A stretch of DNA of 64,000 nucleotides from the NCBI RefSeq assembly GCF_003569915.1, contig NZ_KZ984442.1, forward strand, positions 62,001 through 126,000. Direction: 5' to 3'. The position numbers and the translations under genes are program-made. Below, one piece after another: positions 44,562 to 52,451 of the stretch (position 1 is its first letter; each line of letters starts with the position of its first letter). Source of the stretch: Comamonas testosteroni. Lineage in GTDB: Bacteria > Pseudomonadota > Gammaproteobacteria > Burkholderiales > Burkholderiaceae_C. The notes beneath the pieces are model-generated. The model saw nothing but the letters and a program-made list of their open reading frames with translations. It was not told the origin of the DNA and did no database searches.

Positions 44562-46658
44562 ATGCCAAAGATTCTGCGCGAACTACCGAAGGGCTACTCC
44601 AACTGGGAAGAAAACAAACCCAGGTTGATGGATGTGGCCGAGCATCTGGAAAACATCATTGATGCGGCTCCTTCGGAATGGCGCGCAGTCATTCGCACAC
44701 GCTTTCAGAAGATGGAGGCGGTGCCGCCCATGGGTGCCGACGAAAACGAGCTGGCCCGCTGGTTCACGCAGCAGCCGCCAGACTGGGCCAAGGCTTGGGG
44801 CAGTCTGAAAGAGCTGGCATCGTTTCAGGACGCCTACGGCGATGCCATGCGCTGGAATCTGGACGATTACGAAATCTGCAAGTGGGCCAAGACCTTGGCA
44901 GCGCAGGCCAATGAGCTTGAGGCCTTCTGCATTGGCGAAGAGGTCAAGCGCAAGGAATCGCGCGGCAACGCCGGCCCCATGCGCCCAATGACGGGCGAGG
45001 AAAAAGAGGCCATCCAGGCACAGGACTTTGCCCTGCGGGTGGATGCCGTGCGCATGCTTGTGCGCATGATTGGCGTAGACGAAGACCAGCCAATCCAAGG
45101 GCAGGCAGGCATCAAGCGTGCGCAAGACCCACGCTGGTGGCGCAGGCGTCTTCGCACCCATGTGGCCCGCGTGGTGGAAGGCGGCTATATCCGCCTGGGC
45201 ATGGTGCACCGTGCCAGTGGTGGCTATATCAGCCATCTAGGCCTGATGCGCCGCACGCACCAGCTCAAGCGCAATGCTGATGCTCTGGCTCGCTCTCTCT
45301 ACGTCAATGAGGCCGGTCAGCATTTCAATCTGAAAGAGCTGGCAGCGCTGGGGCCGTCAAACCCGGTGGTGCGCGGTGGTGAGCTGATGACACGCATTCG
45401 CGGTGCTGAGGAATATGCAGACGCCCGCGCCCATGTGGGCCTGTTCATCACCCTCACCCTGCCAAGCCGCTTCCACCCCGTGAAGCTGGGCCGTGGTGGC
45501 CGACCTGTACCCAATGACAAATACCTGCCGGGCCTGACACCGCGTGACGGCCAGATGTGGCTGCGTACGAACTGGCAGAAGGTGCGCAGCGCTGCCAAGC
45601 GCCTGAAGCTGGGCATGTATGGCCTGCGCGTGGCTGAGCCGCACCATGACGCTACACCTCACTGGCATGCGCTGATCTGGGTTGAGAACGAAGAAGAGGC
45701 GCAGCTGCTGGAAGGGCTGATTCGCAGGTACTGGCTGGCCGATGAAGGTGATGAACCCGGTGCGCAGAAGAACCGCATCTGCGTCAAGCGCATGGTGGCT
45801 GGTGGTGCTGCTGGCTACGTTGCGAAGTACATCGCCAAGTCTGTTGGCCATCACGCCCTGGCTGAGCATACGGACGTGGTACAGGGCCAAGAAATACAGA
45901 TGGATCTGGACTTGGACAAACCTGTCCAGCCTGACGCCAAGGAATCCGAGAAAGACGGCTTTGCCGGTTACCGCCGCGTGGATGCATGGGCCAGTCATTG
46001 GGGCATTCGCCAGTTTCAGACCTTTGGCATGCCCAGCGTGACGGTGTGGCGCGAGCTGCGCCGCGTCAGCAAAGACCAGCTTGAGCTGTTTGCACAGGAA
46101 GGCGACGTCAAGACGGGGCAGGCCTTTACTGCCTGCCACCGCCACGGCGAAATCCGCGCCGACTGGTGTGCATTCATGGAGGCTATGGGCGGCCACGCCT
46201 GCAAGCGTCAGGACTGGCACTTGCGCGTAGTGAATCGCACGCCAGAGGCAGGGGCAGTCAATCAATACGGTGAGGTAGTCGCGCAGGGTCGCATCGTGGG
46301 CCTGACGCCTCAGTGTGGCCGTATGCGCGGACGCTGGCTGGTCAGCCGCCGCATCGCATGGCGTCCCTACGTCTCCACATTTTCTGCAACTGACAGCACT
46401 GAAACCACCCAAGGGGCCGACGAGGCGCAGGGCACAGGCGAGGCCGTGTCCAGGCCGCCGCTGGCGGCCCCTTGGACTGGTTTCAATAACTGTACGGCCC
46501 GGCTCACGGGCCAGACCGCCAAGGCCTTTTTTGGCCGTGGCAGGCACGAACCAGAGGACTGGTGCAGCCCAGACAGCCCCGATTCGGTGCTGTACCAGCC
46601 AAAAACGCTGGTCAACCGCTTCCAGCAAGCAGCCCATTTTTTCCAAAACGCCAACTGA
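44562..46658 (+). CDS. A: Replication initiator endonuclease gpA
   Basis: 698 aa, P2 gpA being 761. Rolling-circle HUH nuclease that nicks the phage origin and stays bound to the 5' end. GLFITLTLPSRFH, then PHWH with His367/His369 (HUH), and AAGYVAKYIAKS with Tyr419 and Tyr423, the paired catalytic tyrosines of P2-type proteins. In P2 the origin is inside gene A, so ori is expected here, but I could not pinpoint it. Confidence 0.93.
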   Translation: MPKILRELPKGYSNWEENKPRLMDVAEHLENIIDAAPSEWRAVIRTRFQKMEAVPPMGADENELARWFTQQPPDWAKAWGSLKELASFQDAYGDAMRWNLDDYEICKWAKTLAAQANELEAFCIGEEVKRKESRGNAGPMRPMTGEEKEAIQAQDFALRVDAVRMLVRMIGVDEDQPIQGQAGIKRAQDPRWWRRRLRTHVARVVEGGYIRLGMVHRASGGYISHLGLMRRTHQLKRNADALARSLYVNEAGQHFNLKELAALGPSNPVVRGGELMTRIRGAEEYADARAHVGLFITLTLPSRFHPVKLGRGGRPVPNDKYLPGLTPRDGQMWLRTNWQKVRSAAKRLKLGMYGLRVAEPHHDATPHWHALIWVENEEEAQLLEGLIRRYWLADEGDEPGAQKNRICVKRMVAGGAAGYVAKYIAKSVGHHALAEHTDVVQGQEIQMDLDLDKPVQPDAKESEKDGFAGYRRVDAWASHWGIRQFQTFGMPSVTVWRELRRVSKDQLELFAQEGDVKTGQAFTACHRHGEIRADWCAFMEAMGGHACKRQDWHLRVVNRTPEAGAVNQYGEVVAQGRIVGLTPQCGRMRGRWLVSRRIAWRPYVSTFSATDSTETTQGADEAQGTGEAVSRPPLAAPWTGFNNCTARLTGQTAKAFFGRGRHEPEDWCSPDSPDSVLYQPKTLVNRFQQAAHFFQNAN

Positions 46659-46679
46659 TCCATCACAGGAGGAATTCCC

Positions 46680-47267
46680 ATGTCCGCAACCACAGGAGAA
46701 ACCACGATGAACCGAGAAAAACTTGCGACCGTTTACCAGAACGCCAAGGACGTTGTTTACGGCTTCAAAAAAGTGCGAGACCAGCAAGCCCGAGACGTAA
46801 TTGAACTGATTGGCGCTATCGCACTGCGCGATCAAGCAATTCTGACGCTGAGCGAAAAGGTCAAGGTCTTGGAGCACCAGATGCTGGGCACTCCAGTGGA
46901 GCTGGCTGCCGCAGCTTTGCAACAAAACTGCCACGGCGCAGCAAAGCTGGCTGGTTGGTGGAAGCACCCCGCCACTGGCGAAGCGGTGCAGGCCAATCCC
47001 TACTGCTTTTCCAACAAGCTGATGCTGATCGTCAGCGAAGTGTCGGAAGCCATGGAAGGTGATCGAAAGAACCTCATGGATGACAAGCTGCCGCACCGCC
47101 CCATGCGCGAAGTGGAACTGGCCGACGCCGTGATCCGCATCTTTGATCTGGCTGGTGCCTATGACATGGACCTTGGCGGTGCCATCAGCGAGAAGCTGGC
47201 CTTCAACGCACAGCGCCCCGATCACAAGATGGCAAGCCGTCAAGCCGCTGGCGGGAAGGCGTACTGA
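46680..47267 (+). CDS. MazG-like nucleotide pyrophosphohydrolase
   Basis: 195 aa, AGGAGG 7 nt upstream (a second Met at 46707 also has AGGAG). The N-terminal helix is coiled-coil; the C-terminal half carries the MazG/dUTPase four-helix metal motif: IVSEVSEAMEGD and VELADAVIRIFDLA supply E-x-x-E and E-x-x-D-type ligands. Such phage enzymes hydrolyse NTPs or (p)ppGpp-like alarm signals. Starts 21 bp after gpA. Confidence 0.82.
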   Translation: MSATTGETTMNREKLATVYQNAKDVVYGFKKVRDQQARDVIELIGAIALRDQAILTLSEKVKVLEHQMLGTPVELAAAALQQNCHGAAKLAGWWKHPATGEAVQANPYCFSNKLMLIVSEVSEAMEGDRKNLMDDKLPHRPMREVELADAVIRIFDLAGAYDMDLGGAISEKLAFNAQRPDHKMASRQAAGGKAY

Positions 47268-47268
47268 T

Positions 47269-47496
47269 ATGGGCGCCCGCCGTACCGACCCCAGCCGCAG
47301 CGCCGTCGATCAATCGGCGGGCTTCAAGTACACGCCATCAGGCAGCACCGATCTGGCCAAACGCTTTGCCGCCATCCGCCGCGAGCAAGCCAAGGCCCAG
47401 CGCGAAGCTGCTGCCGCCGAATTCCAGCAGGCCCAGCAAGCGCTGGAGCTGGAGCCCGGCGCGCAAGTCCTGCCCCTTTTCAAGCAAGCCATCTGA
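47269..47496 (+). CDS. Small unknown helical protein
   Basis: 75 aa, starting 1 bp after the MazG-like stop. The middle (DLAKRFAAIRREQAKAQREAAAAEFQQAQQALEL) is a long charged helix. No family recognised. The longer frame upstream is a shadow. Confidence 0.6.
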   Translation: MGARRTDPSRSAVDQSAGFKYTPSGSTDLAKRFAAIRREQAKAQREAAAAEFQQAQQALELEPGAQVLPLFKQAI

Positions 47497-47520
47497 CCCA
47501 CCACCACCGGAGCCCAGACC

Positions 47521-47733
47521 ATGGACCACAACATCACGACGCTGAAAAGCTATCGCGCCGTCCTCATTCCCATCGATGCAGATCCCGCCAATCTGGAAGA
47601 CCTGGCCGATGCGGGCCTGCTGCCCACCATCCGCGTGAAGGCTGGCACCTCCGACCAAGCCACCGCACAAGCCCACATCGTCAGCGGCAAGGGCGTGCTG
47701 CGTGTGGAACGTGTTGACGAAGTGGAGGCTTGA
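47521..47733 (+). CDS. Small unknown protein
   Basis: 70 aa, GGAG upstream. SYRAVLIPIDADPANLEDLADAGLLPTIRVKAG reads as a small alpha-beta protein. Three bp before the next gene; part of the early chain. Confidence 0.65.
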   Translation: MDHNITTLKSYRAVLIPIDADPANLEDLADAGLLPTIRVKAGTSDQATAQAHIVSGKGVLRVERVDEVEA

Positions 47734-47736
47734 ACC

Positions 47737-48072
47737 ATGAGCGAACAGAACACTTGCCACCCGCAGCCAGCCAAAGGCATGTTCTTCAATGGCAGCCAAA
47801 TCCGCTTGCCATTTAACGCATGTACAGGCATCAGCCCTGATGTTCCGGGCTCGCAGCTCATTGCATCTGTCCACACGCCTTCGGGCTTGGCTTTGGACGA
47901 ACTGGCCGCCACCGGTCATGCCATGGCTGCTGCTGGCGAAATGCTGCAGGCGCTGCAGGTCGTGGCATCCAAGTTGGGATCACGCCCATATGGCACTGGA
48001 TCCTACTTGCCAAAGGCAATCCGCGAAATGGTGACAGCAGCCATCGCCAAAGCAACCTATCAGGGGTCCTGA
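47737..48072 (+). CDS. Unknown small protein
   Basis: 111 aa, GGAGG upstream in the preceding gene's end. No recognisable domain; a helical C-terminal part (LDELAATGHAMAAAGEMLQALQVVASKLG). Directly before the methyltransferase gene (3 bp). Confidence 0.65.
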   Translation: MSEQNTCHPQPAKGMFFNGSQIRLPFNACTGISPDVPGSQLIASVHTPSGLALDELAATGHAMAAAGEMLQALQVVASKLGSRPYGTGSYLPKAIREMVTAAIAKATYQGS

Positions 48073-48075
48073 GCC

Positions 48076-49950
48076 ATGCACACGCAAAAAATCAAACACT
48101 TCCATCTGTTTGGCGGCGCTGGTTCCGGCGCAGCTGGCTTCAAAGATGCCAAGCCGAATATCGGCAATCTGCAGGGCGAAATGGTGCTGCTGGGCGGCAT
48201 CGATGTGGACGCCCTGGCCTGCGCCGACTTCAAGACGCTGACCGGCGTGGAACAGGCCTGTGTCGATCTCTTCAGCAAAGACCAGTATGTGAAGTGGCAC
48301 GGCCATCTCCCGCCCGAGGGCTGGCGCGAAGCTACGGCCGACACCGTGCGCGCAGCTGCGCAGTGGCAGTTCCCCGACATCGTGTTTCTGTCTGCGCCGT
48401 GCAAGGGCTTCAGCGGCCTGCAGTCGCCCACCCGCGCGTCCACGCCTAAATATCAGGCGCTCAATGAGCTGACGCTGCGCGGCGTGTGGCTGATGCTGGA
48501 AGCCTTTGCCGATGATCTGCCCGGCCTGATCGTCTTTGAGAACGTGCCCCGCATCGCCACCCGTGGCCGCCATCTGTTGGACCTGATCGTGTCTATGCTG
48601 CAGCACTACGGTTACGCCACCGCTGAAACCACGCATGACTGCGGCGAGCTGGGTGAAGGCCTGAGCCAGAGCCGCCGCCGCTTCCTGCTTGTGGCCCGCT
48701 TGGTGCGCAAGGTGCCGCCATTTCTGTATGAGCCGCCCAAGCGCCCGCTGCGCTCTGTGGGCGAAGTGCTCAGCAAGTTGCCGCTGCCCGGTGATCCGCT
48801 CGCTGGCCCCATGCACCGCATGCCCGCGCTGGCGTGGAAAACATGGGTGCGCCTGGCTTTTGTCGAGGCGGGTAGCGACTGGCGCAGCCTGAATCAGTTG
48901 GCTGTGCAAGACGGGCAGCTGCGTGACTACCTGATCGTGCCCGAGTGCTACCCCGGCGTACTGGGCGTCACGTCCTGGTCGAAGCACACTGGCGTGATCA
49001 CATCCAAGAGCCGCCCCACGAATGGTGATTTCTCTGTGGCTGACCCACGCTTTGCGCCCTCTGCCCAGTGGAAAGACGGCCAAGCCCTGGGCGTGCGCCG
49101 CTGGGGTGAGCACACCGGCACCGTCGCTGGCCAGCAAGGCCCGCTGCAGGGCGCGTACAGCGTGGCCGACCCACGCCACGATGGACCGGCCAAGCATTCC
49201 AACGAATTCCGCATTCAGCGCTGGGGCAATGCGGCTGCAGCTGTCACCAGCGCACACGGTTCTGGCCAAGCCGTGGCTGATCCGCGCCCCGGTGGTGAAG
49301 CCTTTGCGAAATACGGCGTCACGGGCTACGACACGCACAGCAACACCATCATTGCGGGCAGCACGTCCGGTCAGGGTGCGTTTGCTGTGGCAGACCCGCG
49401 CCCCAATATGCACCGCACCAAGGGCGACAACTACCTGACCGGCGGCCATTACGGCGTTGTGCGATACGACGAACACGCCTACACCGTCAGCGCCTCGGCT
49501 TGCCATGACAACGGCCAGTGGAGCGTGGCAGACCCGCGCGCAGCTGGTGCAGCTGCTGCGATCGAGGATTCCGGCATGCCCCAGCCCAATGACAAGCTGG
49601 TTGCGCGCATTCGCTCACTGGATGGCACTTGGCACCGCCCTTTCACGACGTTGGACTTGGCATGCCTGCAATCCTTCATTGACCCCGAGGAATGGTTTGC
49701 CCCGATGGGCCCTGCCAGCCGCGGCGAAAACTTTGTTTTGGCCGGCACAAGTGACCAGCGCTGGCGCGAAGCCATCGGCAACGCCGTGCCGCGCAAGTCT
49801 GCCAAGGCCATCGCCACGGTGATGGGTCAGACCATCCTGCTGGCGCGCAACGGTGAAACCTTTGTGCTGGGCAGCACGCCCATCTGGGTGCAGCCCATTG
49901 TGGCGGCGCTAGCGGTTGCCAGCGAGGGAGTGCAACGCAAGTCGCAATAG
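48076..49950 (+). CDS. Phage cytosine-C5 DNA methyltransferase with repetitive target-recognition region
   Basis: 624 aa. Motif I HLFGGAGSGAAGF, motif IV SAPCKGFSG with catalytic Cys109 (Lys replaces the usual Gln), motif VI FENVPR (155-160), motif VIII SQSRRRFLLVARL, motif X QRWREAIGNAVP (562-573). Between VIII and X lies an unusually long region (about 210-515) with five copies of VADPR (321, 363, 400, 438, 484), each with G-x-G-x-F/Y-x-VADPR and a TVxG-like block. It probably protects phage DNA against host restriction. No cognate nuclease is nearby. Confidence 0.9.
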   Translation: MHTQKIKHFHLFGGAGSGAAGFKDAKPNIGNLQGEMVLLGGIDVDALACADFKTLTGVEQACVDLFSKDQYVKWHGHLPPEGWREATADTVRAAAQWQFPDIVFLSAPCKGFSGLQSPTRASTPKYQALNELTLRGVWLMLEAFADDLPGLIVFENVPRIATRGRHLLDLIVSMLQHYGYATAETTHDCGELGEGLSQSRRRFLLVARLVRKVPPFLYEPPKRPLRSVGEVLSKLPLPGDPLAGPMHRMPALAWKTWVRLAFVEAGSDWRSLNQLAVQDGQLRDYLIVPECYPGVLGVTSWSKHTGVITSKSRPTNGDFSVADPRFAPSAQWKDGQALGVRRWGEHTGTVAGQQGPLQGAYSVADPRHDGPAKHSNEFRIQRWGNAAAAVTSAHGSGQAVADPRPGGEAFAKYGVTGYDTHSNTIIAGSTSGQGAFAVADPRPNMHRTKGDNYLTGGHYGVVRYDEHAYTVSASACHDNGQWSVADPRAAGAAAAIEDSGMPQPNDKLVARIRSLDGTWHRPFTTLDLACLQSFIDPEEWFAPMGPASRGENFVLAGTSDQRWREAIGNAVPRKSAKAIATVMGQTILLARNGETFVLGSTPIWVQPIVAALAVASEGVQRKSQ

Positions 49951-50036
49951 CTATTCAGAATTCTATTCACTTTGCTATTCAAAATATAGCTAAGTGAATG
50001 ATTTATTGAAGATTTATCTATTCATTTTGCTATTCA
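49951..50036. repeat. CTATTCA iterons before the excisionase gene
   Basis: Five exact CTATTCA copies at 49951, 49963, 49975, 50018 and 50030: two blocks with strict 12-bp spacing, plus an inverted TGAATGA at 49995. AT-rich against its surroundings. Likely binding sites for excisionase or a regulator, controlling xis-int or forming the excision complex. Confidence 0.75.
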
Positions 50037-50058
50037 CAAGAAAAACAAGAGGTGGGCT

Positions 50059-50268
50059 ATGAATAACGAATACCTGAGCAATCAAGAGCTGAGCCGTCTG
50101 ACTGGAGCCAGCGAGAACAGCAGCAAGTCTCGCTGGCTCAACGGGCGCAGCATTCCGTTCAAAGTGGACGGTAAGCGAATCATCGTGTCGCGTGAGCATG
50201 TGCGGAACTGGCTGGAAGGCAAGGTCACGTTGACCCGCACCGGCATGAACATGAGTGCAATTCGATAA
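50059..50268 (+). CDS. Excisionase-like small DNA-binding protein
   Basis: 69 aa. YLSNQELSRLTGASENSSKSRWLNGRSIPF and KRIIVSREHVRNWLEG fit the DUF4224/winged-helix type found next to phage integrases. Starts 22 bp after the last iteron and ends 15 bp before the integrase. AAGAGGTG upstream serves as ribosome binding site. Confidence 0.82.
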   Translation: MNNEYLSNQELSRLTGASENSSKSRWLNGRSIPFKVDGKRIIVSREHVRNWLEGKVTLTRTGMNMSAIR

Positions 50269-50283
50269 GGCAAGAGGCAGAAC

Positions 50284-51315
50284 ATGCCAAAAGTTTCCCA
50301 ATATCCGCGCTTTCGCTCCAAGGTCTTCAAGGGCAAGGGCGGCAAGGTCAATGTTTACTACGTCTACGACATGCGCAAGGAAGGCAAGTCAGACATTCGC
50401 TTGGGCACGGACTATGAGAAGGCCTTGCAAAAGTGGGATGAGCTGCACAATCAGCGCCCCCAGACCATTGGCCGCCTGGAAGAAGCCTTTGCCCGCTGGG
50501 AAGAGCGCGAACTACCGAAGTACAGCGGCGACACCTATACGGGGTACCTCAAAAACCTGCGCACGATCCGGCCCGTGTTTGGCCAGATGGTCTGGGATGA
50601 GATCGAACTGCCCACGCTGCGCCAATATCTGGACCTGCGCACCGCCAAGACCCAGGGCAACCGCGAGATGTCACTGCTGCGCCTGATCTGGGGTAAGGCC
50701 AAGCTGTGGGGTCTGACGCGCTGCCCGTGGCCTGCCGAGGGCATACGCGGCTGGAAGAACCCAGAAAATGCCCGCGTCTTCGAGGTCACGCCAGAACTGT
50801 TCCGTGCCGTGTATGCCCAGGGCGATCAGGTGCTGCGCGATGGCATGGACACCGCATCTGCCACTGGCATGCGTCTGAAGGATGTAATTGCCGTGATGAT
50901 GCCCAAAAATGGGCTACTGAAGCGCATCGCCAATAAGACCCAGCGAGCAAAGGGCGCTATTGAATTTGATATTTCACAGTCTCCAGTCCTCACCCGTATA
51001 GTGCAGCGCCGTGAGCTGGTAGACACGCTCTGCCCCAATCTACTCGTTCTGCCCAACGGTAGGCCGGTGACATACCGCATGCTCTCTCGCCGCTGGGAAG
51101 ATGCCCGCGATGCGGCGGCCTATCGCGCTGAAGTTACTGGCGATGAAGCATTTGGCAAGCAGATCCGCTCAATGTTTCTTCGTGACATGCGCAGCTTTGC
51201 GGCCAACCTGGCCGAGGACATCGGTGAAGCATCCAAGCTGCTGGATCACGCCAATGTGAACGTGACCCGCAAGCACTACCGGACACGGGCGACGCGGCTG
51301 AAGGCTGTGCGATAG
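50284..51315 (+). CDS. int: Phage integrase, tyrosine recombinase
   Basis: 343 aa. N-terminal arm- and core-binding domains (to about 165) and a catalytic domain with Arg in SATGMRLKDV, Lys in NKTQRAKG, RDMRSFAAN (the usual His-x-x-Arg box has Arg in place of His), and the nucleophile in HANVNVTRKHYRT. It lies 177 bp before attR, the standard position for tRNA-targeting phages. Catalyses attP x attB at tRNA-Leu. Confidence 0.95.
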   Translation: MPKVSQYPRFRSKVFKGKGGKVNVYYVYDMRKEGKSDIRLGTDYEKALQKWDELHNQRPQTIGRLEEAFARWEERELPKYSGDTYTGYLKNLRTIRPVFGQMVWDEIELPTLRQYLDLRTAKTQGNREMSLLRLIWGKAKLWGLTRCPWPAEGIRGWKNPENARVFEVTPELFRAVYAQGDQVLRDGMDTASATGMRLKDVIAVMMPKNGLLKRIANKTQRAKGAIEFDISQSPVLTRIVQRRELVDTLCPNLLVLPNGRPVTYRMLSRRWEDARDAAAYRAEVTGDEAFGKQIRSMFLRDMRSFAANLAEDIGEASKLLDHANVNVTRKHYRTRATRLKAVR

Positions 51316-51344
51316 ATCAGACTCGGGACTGATCAGATATTTAG

Positions 51345-51376
51345 AAAGGGCTCCAGCGCATGGAGCCCTTTTTTTT
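51345..51376 (+). terminator. Terminator of int
   Basis: AAAGGGCTCC, AGCGCAT, GGAGCCCTTT followed by a run of T, 29 bp after the stop. Confidence 0.92.
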
Positions 51377-51389
51377 GCGTGTCAGAGCC

Positions 51390-51451
51390 AAAAAACCATA
51401 GGCGCAAAGGGTCATTGCAAGAGTGGGGCATCTTGGCAATCTTTGCGCCTA
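51390..51451. promoter_or_regulatory. Candidate integrase arm-type sites, right
   Basis: AAAAAACCAT-N6-AAAGGGT at 51390-51412 containing TAGGCGCAAA (51399), and an inverted copy TTTGCGCCTA at 51442-51451. They match the motifs beside attL. Confidence 0.5.
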
Positions 51452-51492
51452 AAAGGTGCGCCAAGGCCGCGCCAAAAATGAAAAAGCCGCAA

Positions 51493-51557
51493 GACTCAAA
51501 ATCCCCCGCCGCAAGGCGTGCCGGTTCGATTCCGGCCCCGGGCACCACATACAGAAA
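51493..51557. repeat. attR, 65-bp core repeat with displaced tRNA-Leu 3' end
   Basis: Identical to 14522-14586. The first 55 nt (to 51547) are the original 3' part of tRNA-Leu, now without its 5' half and not functional. Confidence 0.95.
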
Positions 51558-51592
51558 AGCCGTTAAGTTTCATGAACTTAACGGCTTTTTTC
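51555..51592 (+). terminator. Original tRNA-Leu terminator, displaced by the prophage
   Basis: AAAAGCCGTTAAGTT, CATG, AACTTAACGGCTTTT then T-run: a perfect 15-bp stem. Confidence 0.88.
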
Positions 51593-51657
51593 TTGGCATC
51601 ATCGGCCTGAAAATTTCGCCCTCCAGATCCTAAAGACCATGATTGCGCATCGTGATT

Positions 51658-51876
51658 TCAGAAGGTGCGGCGAATCAGCATGCGGCCTGTTTCGGTGATG
51701 TGCCAGTGGCGCTCTGCATCCTGAGTCACCAGACCCCGTTCGAGCAGGCGCTTGGACAGGTACTCCTTGGCGGCGGACCAAAGGGAGACATCTTCGCCCA
51801 ACTCCAGCTTCTTGAGCGTTTCCAATTCATCGACCGTTGGTTCATACACAGGTGCACGGTAGACTGCGGTTTGCAT
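51658..51876 (-). CDS. Small conserved-looking protein of unknown function
   Basis: 72 aa. MQTAVYRAPVYEPTVDELETLKKLELG followed by a winged-helix-like end (AKEYLSKRLLERGLVTQDAERHWHITETGRMLI). GGAGAAATC lies 6-8 nt before the ATG. First host gene after the prophage; could be a small regulator. The 194 bp upstream to lrgA contain no gene. Confidence 0.75.
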   Translation of the reverse strand: MQTAVYRAPVYEPTVDELETLKKLELGEDVSLWSAAKEYLSKRLLERGLVTQDAERHWHITETGRMLIRRTF

Positions 51877-52070
51877 GATGATTTCTCCTAAGCTCGTGCG
51901 ATGACTGTGGCGTCTCCGGCCCCGGAGCGCCTGGGCTCAAGATAGACCTGCAGCCTGCGCTGCGCAATAGCGCGCTTGCGGCTTTACCTAACTTCATCCC
52001 GCTTTTCAGACCTGTTACAGAGCGCTGGCCGCAGCGTTCTCCACTCTCATTTTCGGAGCTAGCTGCCGCC

Positions 52071-52451
52071 ATGCTGTATGCGCTTGCCACTCTTTTTGCG
52101 TTCAATTTGCTGGGCGAGTTTCTGGTGCGGGCAACAGGCTTGCCGCTGCCCGGCGCGCTGATCGGCACCCTGCTTTTGCTGCTGGGCCTGCTGTTTTACA
52201 AGCGCCTGCCCAAGTCGCTGGAGGACACGGCAGGCGTGCTGCTGCAGAACATGATGCTGCTGTTCATCCCCGTGATTGCAGGCGTGATGCAGGAGTTTGA
52301 CCATCTACGCAGCGAGTGGCTGCCGTTTGTGCTGTCATGCATCGGCGGCGCGGCGATCACGTTTGCGGCGACGGCGCTGACCTTTCGCTTTTTCCTGAAC
52401 CGCCAGCGCAGCAAGGAAAGCGCGGCCGGCACCGAGCAGGAGACTGCATGA
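52071..52451 (+). CDS. lrgA: LrgA/CidA-family holin-like membrane protein
   Basis: 126 aa with four membrane segments; LGEFLVRATGLPLPGALIGTLLLLLGL and FIPVIAGVMQ are typical of the family. Implicated in murein hydrolase control or carboxylate transport with LrgB. Stop overlaps lrgB by 4 bp. Confidence 0.9.
   Translation: MLYALATLFAFNLLGEFLVRATGLPLPGALIGTLLLLLGLLFYKRLPKSLEDTAGVLLQNMMLLFIPVIAGVMQEFDHLRSEWLPFVLSCIGGAAITFAATALTFRFFLNRQRSKESAAGTEQETA

Larger units (their letters stand above)
14522..51557. mobile_element. P2-type myovirus prophage integrated in tRNA-Leu
   Basis: About 37.0 kb between 65-bp direct repeats. It contains a full set of P2-like head, tail, lysis, replication, repressor, late activator, excisionase and integrase genes. 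Order relative to P2: Q and P are on the minus strand next to attL and the late genes follow in P2 order. The integrase lies at the opposite end, next to attR, rather than next to the repressor as in P2. No frameshifted or truncated structural gene was found, so it may be inducible. The cohesive-end (cos) site could not be located. Confidence 0.96.

Noticed and set aside
45357-47243. 628-codon antisense frame across gpA
   Set aside because: Covers the catalytic core of gpA on the other strand and shows no recognisable domain.
47980-49506. 508-codon antisense frame across the methyltransferase
   Set aside because: Shadow of a high-GC gene with clear motifs on the plus strand.
51333-51548. 71-codon minus-strand frame across the int terminator and attR
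   Set aside because: Made of terminator, arm sites and a tRNA fragment; not a gene.
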